Below the pieces are notes generated by a model. It had not been told where the DNA came from, did no database searches, and saw only the letters and a list, made by a program, of their open reading frames with translations. 6,358 nucleotides of DNA from Fimbriimonadaceae bacterium (GTDB lineage Bacteria; Armatimonadota; Fimbriimonadia; Fimbriimonadales; Fimbriimonadaceae). The stretch is from contig JADZBW010000148.1 of the NCBI GenBank assembly GCA_020851885.1, forward strand, positions 1-6,358. Reading direction: 5' to 3'. Made by a program: the position numbers and the translations under genes. Positions 1 to 4,571 of the stretch are shown piece after piece. Every line of letters starts with the position of its first letter. The first letter of the stretch is position 1.

Positions 1-4
1 AACT

Positions 5-75
5 AATCGTTCGTTTCATCTGATATTCCGATCCCCACAGTATAGAGGTCCGAGGGATATGATGCCCGAACGATT
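5..75. repeat. Imperfect long inverted repeat in the left-edge gap
   Basis: The outer arms are AATCGTTCG (5-13) and CGAACGATT (67-75), an exact 9-bp match. Inside these, CATC (17-20) pairs with GATG (61-64), and an ATAT/TCC block near 23-29 pairs with the GGATAT block near 56-60. About 25 bp remain as a loop. Bases 1-100 show no coding region. The repeat lies directly beyond the 3' end of the minus-strand acyltransferase gene, so it could fold in that transcript, or it could be a remnant of a small mobile palindrome. It lacks the GC-rich stem plus U-run of a standard terminator. Confidence 0.45.
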
Positions 76-100
76 CAGAAGTTTCAACCAATTCCTCTTT

Positions 101-1324
101 TCAATTGACGAAACCAACGGCTAGCGAAATCAGGAGTTCTTGGACGATTGCTTCAGTTTGCTTGGTGACATGCGAGACGGTGGCTCGCTTATCCGCTTCA
201 TACTCCTGTCTTCGTTCGACCAGGGATATCTCCTTCCCGATCGCCACATGGGCGACTTGCCGACCTCGGATAACCGTCTTCCCGAGCACCTCTTGTTCCA
301 TACGAATGAGCAAATGCACCATCCGCTCGGGAGTCGGGTTTGCCGCGACGTAGCCGTCATAGACCGCAATCCAATTCGCAAGTCGATCGAGTTCGTGGAG
401 CGCTGGCTGGATGTGGTTCCGGGATTCCACCCAGAGGCGTCGGTCGTAGGGGGTCTTGGCTTGCGATGGGTCGTTGGTCACCCGATGCACCGCATTCACC
501 ACCAGGCGCATCTCCTCGGCAAGGCTGCCGCCACGGAGTTTGACTCGTGCGATCTCCGCCGCCCGCTCCAATTGAGTGTGCTTCACGATGTCCATTCGGT
601 CCCCCAGGAGCGCCTCCGGGAAGGGAACCAGGTCGAATTGCTTCTCCAGCTTGGACACCACCAACTCGCCGATGCGCCGCATCCTCAAGTAGGCGTCTTC
701 CTCAAGGGACACGGGGAGCCCCACGGCTTCTTCTAGGCGCTTGATGGAAGCCAGGATCGCTGGCATCATCTCCTGGACGAAGGAGTATCGGACCGCCACG
801 GGCAGCAGTTTCACATCGGCGCCAGGATCCTTCTTCAGCGCATCCTCCAGGCCCCAGAACGCCAGTTGGACGACTCCCGATTGGAAGGGAAGGAGGGAGT
901 CGTTCTGGGAATAGACCTCACCCTCGGGGAAGATGACCAACTTGGATCCGGGCGTCGCGATGATCTCACGCGTCATCGAAAACGACGGCCGGTCGAGGGC
1001 GCCTCGGACCAACGAATAAGCTCCCAAACGCTGGATGAAGTGGCCCCAGAACCCGGCGGCCAGGTCGAATGCCTCCCGGCAGGCGACGTAGTGGAAGGCT
1101 TGGCGACTCCGTTCTCCGAGTTTGAACAAAATGGCGGGCTCGGTATTCGTCGGGTGGTTGGGGAGGATGACCAGTCGCTCGCCCTTCAACTCTTTGAGGC
1201 GGGAAATGTCCTCGTCGCGAAACTTCACCCCGACCACGCTGCGAACCCGCATCGCCAGCGGAATGACGGCGTTCGCCAAGGCCACCACGGCGCGATTCAG
1301 CTTGGGAGGTCGGAAGTCGTTCAT
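101..1324 (-). CDS. PlsC-like phospholipid/glycerol acyltransferase (LPLAT family), long form
   Basis: Predicted 407-residue membrane-associated acyltransferase of the PlsC (1-acylglycerol-3-phosphate acyltransferase) superfamily, which moves fatty acyl groups onto glycerophospholipid or related acceptors. Visible family blocks are motif I, NHPTNTEP (56-63; His57 catalytic), a motif II-like region with Arg107 in SLVRG, motif III FPEG (132-135) after a beta strand, and a motif IV-like LLPVAVRY (173-180). The motif I acidic residue is Glu62 rather than the usual Asp (Hx4E). The last ~200 residues are a helical, charged extension with no domain I recognise; classical PlsC proteins are about 240 residues. 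The ATG at 1324 was chosen because family similarity begins near NRAVVAL; the frame stays open upstream to 1447, but that stretch is Arg-rich and overlaps mgtC. No Shine-Dalgarno is evident. The exact substrate cannot be read from the sequence. Confidence 0.86.
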   Translation of the reverse strand: MNDFRPPKLNRAVVALANAVIPLAMRVRSVVGVKFRDEDISRLKELKGERLVILPNHPTNTEPAILFKLGERSRQAFHYVACREAFDLAAGFWGHFIQRLGAYSLVRGALDRPSFSMTREIIATPGSKLVIFPEGEVYSQNDSLLPFQSGVVQLAFWGLEDALKKDPGADVKLLPVAVRYSFVQEMMPAILASIKRLEEAVGLPVSLEEDAYLRMRRIGELVVSKLEKQFDLVPFPEALLGDRMDIVKHTQLERAAEIARVKLRGGSLAEEMRLVVNAVHRVTNDPSQAKTPYDRRLWVESRNHIQPALHELDRLANWIAVYDGYVAANPTPERMVHLLIRMEQEVLGKTVIRGRQVAHVAIGKEISLVERRQEYEADKRATVSHVTKQTEAIVQELLISLAVGFVN

Positions 1325-1396
1325 GCGGTCATCGCGAGGCTTGGGCCTGCGCGTTTGCCCGAGGTTACCGCCTGATTCTCGCCTGCAACCTTGCAT

Positions 1397-1412
1397 CCGT
1401 TCGCCCGAACGG
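1397..1412. promoter_or_regulatory. Perfect 16-bp palindrome abutting the mgtC start codon
   Basis: CCGTTCG (1397-1403), a 2-bp spacer, then CGAACGG (1406-1412) form a perfect 7-2-7 dyad in the 90-bp gap between the divergent acyltransferase and mgtC genes. It ends 2 bp before the mgtC ATG, where a Shine-Dalgarno would normally sit and none is seen. It could be an operator for one or both divergent genes. A hairpin with a 2-nt loop is sterically poor, so a DNA-binding site is the more natural reading. No clear -10/-35 pair was found in this gap. Confidence 0.4.
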
Positions 1413-1414
1413 GC

Positions 1415-2092
1415 ATGATAGAGACGGTGTTCGGACTCACCGACCAAGAATTAAAACTCGCCCTCACGATCTTGACCAAGCTTGGGATCGCCGCCCTCAT
1501 GGCGTTCCTCATCGGCTGGGAGCGAGAGCTCAATGGTCGTCCCGCCGGGATCCGAACCCACATGCTCCTCATCATGGGAGTCGTCCTCTTCTGCGAGGCG
1601 AGCAGGGGCTTCATGGGCTCGGAATCCTCTCGGGTTGCCGCGCAGGTCGTCGTCGGCGTGGGTTTCCTCGGTGCGGGCACGATCATGCGCACCGGAATGG
1701 AGATCAAGGGCCTCACCACCGCAGCAAGCCTCTGGTCCACCTCTGCGATCGGCATGGCGATCAGCCTCGGCGGCGCTTATTTGCTGGTGGCCATCGTCGC
1801 GACCTTCCTCGCCCTCTTCACCCTGGTGGTTATCGACCGTTTTGAAATCCGTTTCCTCAAGACCAAGCGCGCCAATTGCCTGCGCGTGGAAGTTCAGGAT
1901 CAGGCGAAGGCCTTCGATTTGCTCGATCACCTGACTGGCCGCCACAACCTTTCGGTCAACTCGGTCTCCGTCGTGCAATCCACCCCGAGCGTCGTGATGG
2001 TGGTCGAGGTTCGGGGTGAAACGAGGGGCATCCTGGAGCTGGCGGTCGCTCATGACGGGGTGCTTGCGGCGGGTTGGGAAGATGGCGTCTGA
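1415..2092 (+). CDS. mgtC: MgtC/SapB-family inner-membrane protein
   Basis: A 225-residue protein of the MgtC/SapB family. The best-studied member, Salmonella MgtC, supports growth in low Mg2+ and inside macrophages and acts on the F1Fo ATP synthase. Visible signatures are a hydrophobic helix (about 14-33) running into IGWERELNGRPAGIRTH (33-49), a second helix (50-61), the glycine-rich VVVGVGFLGAGTI (78-90), KGLTTAASLW (98-107), and further membrane helices (about 108-140). A soluble C-terminal region (about 155-218) with alternating strands and helices resembles the ACT-like domain of the longer MgtC proteins. ATG 1415 was preferred over the TTG at 1391, which would add eight residues; neither has an obvious Shine-Dalgarno. 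It is a single gene followed at once by a terminator. The family is sure; an Mg2+-specific role in this organism is inferred. Confidence 0.9.
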   Translation: MIETVFGLTDQELKLALTILTKLGIAALMAFLIGWERELNGRPAGIRTHMLLIMGVVLFCEASRGFMGSESSRVAAQVVVGVGFLGAGTIMRTGMEIKGLTTAASLWSTSAIGMAISLGGAYLLVAIVATFLALFTLVVIDRFEIRFLKTKRANCLRVEVQDQAKAFDLLDHLTGRHNLSVNSVSVVQSTPSVVMVVEVRGETRGILELAVAHDGVLAAGWEDGV

Positions 2093-2098
2093 CTTTTT

Positions 2099-2127
2099 GG
2101 CCGGCGAGGGTGCATCACCGGCCTTTT
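2099..2127 (+). terminator. Rho-independent terminator after mgtC
   Basis: The stem is GGCCGGCGA (2099-2107) paired with TCACCGGCC (2115-2123), 8 of 9 positions pairing, around a 7-nt loop and followed by TTTT (2124-2127). It starts 7 bp past the mgtC stop, so it should end that transcript. On the minus strand the hairpin is followed by an A-run, so it is not a good intrinsic terminator for the opposing operon that ends at 2212. The remaining gap, 2128-2211, shows no feature I can support. Confidence 0.75.
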
Positions 2128-2211
2128 CCAAAGGAGGGAAGAGCATCCGCCCAATGCCCAAGACGGACCGCCTCGGAGAGACGCTCCGCCACGGGCAGAT
2201 GACAAGGGCGC

Positions 2212-2943
2212 CTAGCCTCCGCCGACCTTCCCTGCGACAGGCCGTAAGGATGAGCCTCCCGCCGTTAGAGTCTGCCCTGCGTGGGCGGCGCCGTTGGCGA
2301 TGTAGGGCGACATCACCTGATCCCAAAGTCGGACCCACTCGTAATACTTGTCCTCTCCGAGAATTCTGTACATTTCGGAGCGCGTCCACCGGTTGAGCTC
2401 ATTGCCGAAATAGGCGCCCTTGGTCCGGTCTTGGTGAAACAGGTCCCGATACTGCTGGAGCTTGATCTCGTTCTCCTTTTGGTAGGCACGGTACTGGTTC
2501 CACTGGGAAGGTGTGACCTTCAGGTAGTTCAGAATCAGTTCGTCGGTTCCTCCGAAAGGAGTCCCGGACGCCATGGGAGCTTGCCCGGCGTTGAGATCGA
2601 CCGGTGCCCACATATCCATGTATTTCTGATATTGGGCAGGTGTGAAGATGCGCTTCATGCCGTTGTGGTAGTCGGCATTGATCTGCCGTCCCCGATTCGC
2701 TTGGCCCGAAGTCATGCTTGCGAGCTTGGCAGTTTCGGCTTTCACACTGGCCTTGAGGTCGTCGTAGTCGGCTTTCTGCTTCGCGGTGAGCTTGAGAGCT
2801 TGGATCACGCGGGACTCGTGGCGAAGGAGCGCCACGCGCGAGTCTTCTTCCCGCGTCTGAATGGTCGAGCGCTGCGCAAAGCTGTACACGGCCAGGGCGG
2901 CGAGCAAAATGGCGGAAACCGCCACTTGGATTTTCTTGATCAT
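2212..2943 (-). CDS. Exported helical protein with LTxxQ-type (CpxP/Spy-like) motifs
   Basis: A 243-residue protein not assigned to a named gene. A Sec signal peptide is clear: MIKK, a hydrophobic core (6-20) and a likely cleavage after SFA (23/24). The mature part is mostly charged amphipathic helix. It carries LTAKQ (52-56), FTPAQ (100-104) and VTPSQ (143-147), close to the LTxxQ motif of periplasmic CpxP/Spy-type stress proteins, though overall family membership is not proven. Two similar units are visible: about 50-112 (LKLT..Q to a Tyr/Trp-rich end, YQKYMDMW) and about 141-207 (LKVT..Q to KYYEWVRLW). The C terminus (218-243) is Gly/Ala/Ser-rich. Its ATG overlaps the stop of the M56 peptidase gene (ATGA, 2940-2943), so it is last in the blaI operon. 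A role as periplasmic sensor, chaperone or partner of the peptidase is inference from gene order and motifs. Confidence 0.8.
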   Translation of the reverse strand: MIKKIQVAVSAILLAALAVYSFAQRSTIQTREEDSRVALLRHESRVIQALKLTAKQKADYDDLKASVKAETAKLASMTSGQANRGRQINADYHNGMKRIFTPAQYQKYMDMWAPVDLNAGQAPMASGTPFGGTDELILNYLKVTPSQWNQYRAYQKENEIKLQQYRDLFHQDRTKGAYFGNELNRWTRSEMYRILGEDKYYEWVRLWDQVMSPYIANGAAHAGQTLTAGGSSLRPVAGKVGGG

Positions 2944-3938
2944 GGTCTTCCCTCCTTAGGGGTTCTGGACCGCTCCACGGCGGAGACGGCTCCAAATCGT
3001 TGGTGGTTTCCGAGTATTGACGCCGCCGGTGAAGATCCAAATGGGTCTCGGGGTGGGGCGACTCGGAATTCGCTGCGCCATGTGGGCAGTAGGAGAACGG
3101 CCAGGCAGGCGAACAAGAGCCCTGGCACGGTGCCGATCCGTTTCTCACCATGCTGCAAGCGCAGGATTCGAGCATGGAGAGCGGCATAAGTCTCGGCCAT
3201 GTTGGCGGTCAATGCAAGTTCCCGCGTCTTGCTGGAGATGGTCATTTGAAGGAGCATTCGTCCATAGGCCGCGAGGCTTGTCTTGGTGACTTGAATGGCA
3301 ATGGCATCGCAGGCTGACTCCTGAGCCATCCGATGTTCGCGCCGCATGAGCCAGACCAGGGGATGGAAGAAGTACAGGGCATCGAGGATGACAAACAACC
3401 ACTCCCAGGTCAGGTCGCGCCTCTTGACATGGGCCAATTCGTGGGCCAGGACCATTTCGCGAGCCTCGGTGTCCAGATCAGCAGGTAAGTGGATAGTTGG
3501 TTTCCAAATGCCTGAGAGCATCGGCCGGGGCAAGTCGGTGCGCAAGAGGATCGTGGGTGGTTGGGCAACGCGCAGTCGTTGACAGATCGCCTCTACTTTC
3601 GCCATTTCGGTGGGGATGCCGCCTCGGGTGAGTTGGCGCACGGCAACCCAGTCTCGTAGCACGGTGACGGCGGCCAGGCCGAGCCCGACCAAACTGCAGG
3701 CCAGGATGATACTTGGCAAAGGATCGTCAGCCAGATAGCCGCTGGCTCGCCAAGTCTGAGTGAACAGAGTGACCGGCAGGACGGTGCCAAAGAGGAACTT
3801 AAGGGCGATCGCGCGCCACAACCAGACCTTCGCCGAGGCCGGAATCCTCGGGAAGGCCCGGGTGAGGAGCAGGACCGCAAGGATTGCCAGGCCCCCTTGC
3901 ACGCTGTTGCGGATCAGCCCGTCGGCCCAAGCGATCAT
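2940..3938 (-). CDS. M56-family (BlaR1/MecR1-like) membrane zinc metallopeptidase without sensor domain
   Basis: A 332-residue integral-membrane metallopeptidase. In BlaR1/MecR1, the M56 domain triggers loss of the BlaI/MecI repressor once a signal is sensed outside the cell. Visible here are membrane helices at about 13-28, 38-60 and 74-93, the family block LSGIWKPTIHLP (141-152), the zinc-binding and catalytic HELAH (166-170), a helix at about 178-197, and ESACD (207-211) supplying the presumed third zinc ligand, Glu207. A last helix (about 268-286) is followed by only ~45 Pro/Arg-rich residues. BlaR1 is near 585-600 residues and ends in an extracellular penicillin-binding domain, which is absent here, so beta-lactam sensing is not supported. 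Its ATG overlaps the blaI stop (ATGA, 3935-3938), with GAGG about 9 nt upstream. The likely substrate is the BlaI-type repressor encoded just before it. Confidence 0.9.
   Translation of the reverse strand: MIAWADGLIRNSVQGGLAILAVLLLTRAFPRIPASAKVWLWRAIALKFLFGTVLPVTLFTQTWRASGYLADDPLPSIILACSLVGLGLAAVTVLRDWVAVRQLTRGGIPTEMAKVEAICQRLRVAQPPTILLRTDLPRPMLSGIWKPTIHLPADLDTEAREMVLAHELAHVKRRDLTWEWLFVILDALYFFHPLVWLMRREHRMAQESACDAIAIQVTKTSLAAYGRMLLQMTISSKTRELALTANMAETYAALHARILRLQHGEKRIGTVPGLLFACLAVLLLPTWRSEFRVAPPRDPFGSSPAASILGNHQRFGAVSAVERSRTPKEGRP
2951..2957 (-). promoter_or_regulatory. Shine-Dalgarno for the LTxxQ-type gene, inside the M56 coding region
   Basis: AAGGAGG on the minus strand lies 7 nt before the ATG at 2943. 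It sits within the last codons of the M56 gene, so translation of the exported protein can re-initiate efficiently when ribosomes finish the peptidase. Confidence 0.8.
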
Positions 3939-4312
3939 GGCTTTTCCTCAAGCTTGTCAAGCAGCTCGGCCAGTTTCTTGGCTTCTTCCTCACTGAGGTT
4001 CCCGCGCTCGGTGAAATAGGCCACGAACGGACTCATCGATCCACCCAGGGAACTCTCCACGAAATCACTGACCAGCGTTTTCAGAAGTTCTGACCGGGGG
4101 ATTCCCAATTCGTATCGGTTGACCCCATCCGTTGGCTTGCGGTCGAGGAAGTTCTTCTGACGAAGCCGCTCCAGCAAGGTCTGGGAAGTGGTGCGTGCAA
4201 ATCCTTTCTTCTCCATCATCGCTTCGGCCACTTCCCGTGCGCTGACCGGCTCGTGGTCCATGACATAGCGGAGGATCTCCATCTCCGCGGGGGCGATGCG
4301 TTTTTGACTCAC
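3935..4312 (-). CDS. blaI: BlaI/MecI-family transcriptional repressor
   Basis: A 125-residue winged-helix repressor. Residues 6-70 form the DNA-binding domain, with the recognition segment ARTTSQTLLERL (39-50) and a wing near 57-70. Residues about 75-125, including GGSMSPFVAYF (90-100) and a final charged helix, form the dimerisation region found throughout the family. The GTG start at 4312 is chosen because AGGAG lies 7 nt upstream and the product has standard family length and N terminus (SQKRIAPAEMEIL). ATGs at 4345 and 4342 are in frame but lack a Shine-Dalgarno, coincide with the predicted -10 box, and would add 10-11 unrelated residues. It is first in a three-gene operon with 4-bp overlaps. 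The operator-like dyad over its own promoter implies autorepression, released by cleavage by the M56 product. Control of beta-lactam resistance is not indicated; no beta-lactamase is in the window. Confidence 0.92.
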   Translation of the reverse strand: MSQKRIAPAEMEILRYVMDHEPVSAREVAEAMMEKKGFARTTSQTLLERLRQKNFLDRKPTDGVNRYELGIPRSELLKTLVSDFVESSLGGSMSPFVAYFTERGNLSEEEAKKLAELLDKLEEKP

Positions 4313-4319
4313 CAAGTTA

Positions 4320-4324
4320 CTCCT
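4320..4324 (-). promoter_or_regulatory. Shine-Dalgarno that fixes the blaI GTG start
   Basis: AGGAG on the minus strand, 7 nt before the GTG at 4312. It also forms the outer end of the downstream arm of the operator dyad. It is the only good ribosome site near the start of the gene and argues against the upstream ATG pair. Confidence 0.75.
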
Positions 4325-4365
4325 GCCGACATTTGTAGGCATCATACTACAATTGTCGGCAGGAG
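4320..4365. promoter_or_regulatory. Twin-box BlaI operator dyad
   Basis: Two 19-bp arms, 4320-4338 and 4347-4365, are inverted copies matching at 18 of 19 positions around an 8-bp spacer that contains most of the -10 box. Each arm holds a 10-bp box, GACATTTGTA (4328-4337) and TACAATTGTC (4348-4357). Read toward the dyad on opposite strands, both fit TACAnnTGTC, one base from the TACAnnTGTA core known for BlaI/MecI operators. Box centres are 20 bp apart, about two helical turns, so two repressor dimers could bind the same face. Binding is inferred from the consensus and the position. Confidence 0.8.
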
Positions 4366-4369
4366 CCAA
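4341..4369 (-). promoter_or_regulatory. Sigma70-type promoter of the blaI operon
   Basis: On the minus strand, -35 TTGGCT (4369-4364; 4 of 6 to consensus), a 17-bp spacer and -10 TATGAT (4346-4341; 5 of 6). The transcript should begin near 4334, giving a leader of about 22 nt that includes the AGGAG site. One operator box fills the -35/-10 spacer and the other covers the predicted start point, the arrangement expected for steric repression. Confidence 0.75.
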
Positions 4370-4442
4370 GAAGATTTTGAAATTTTTCCAAACGGCGATG
4401 TGAAGCGGCCGGCAATCGGGGTACTGGAACCATGGGTATGCG

Positions 4443-4452
4443 ATCAATTGTC
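4443..4452. promoter_or_regulatory. Possible third BlaI-like box upstream of ubiD
   Basis: ATCAATTGTC matches the operator box TACAATTGTC at 8 of 10 positions. The stretch CAATTGTCGG (4445-4454) is an exact 10-bp copy of 4350-4359. It lies 95 bp from the nearer operator box, close to nine helical turns. It could be an auxiliary site for looping or a site affecting ubiD, or chance. The rest of the gap 4370-4571 shows no convincing ubiD promoter. Confidence 0.3.
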
Positions 4453-4571
4453 GGATTGGCGGCCATAGCTCGGTTGCCGGATATCGACCCTGCCTTGAAC
4501 TCACAAAACTCGAGCATCTTTCGCAGGGAACCTATTCTCGGGAAACGAAGCGCGTAGACTCTAGGCGGCAT

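Noticed and set aside
140..736. 198-codon plus-strand open frame opposite the acyltransferase
   Set aside because: Antisense shadow of a gene with clear catalytic motifs; no start signal.
1325..1447. Upstream extension of the acyltransferase to an ATG at 1447
   Set aside because: It would add 41 Arg-rich residues without family similarity and overlap the start of mgtC.
2129..2154. AAAGGAGGG followed by an ATG at 2154, suggesting a small plus-strand gene
   Set aside because: The spacing is about 16 nt, too long, it follows a terminator, and the frame runs antisense through the exported-protein gene with no recognisable product.
2093..2211. The hairpin at 2099-2123 as a terminator for the minus-strand operon
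   Set aside because: On that strand the stem is followed by A residues, not U. No other strong stem plus U-run was found downstream of 2212.
1451..2389. 312-codon minus-strand open frame opposite mgtC
   Set aside because: Its composition is His/Arg/Glu-rich low complexity, a mirror of the mgtC codons, with no family match.
2281..3189. 302-codon plus-strand open frame opposite the exported protein and M56 genes
   Set aside because: It is antisense to two well-supported genes, has no recognisable domain or ribosome site, and is expected by chance in GC-rich sequence.
4343..4345. ATG at 4345 (and 4342) as the blaI start, or the longer frame to 4504
   Set aside because: These codons coincide with the predicted -10 box and operator and have no Shine-Dalgarno. 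The GTG at 4312 has AGGAG at 7 nt and gives the standard family length.
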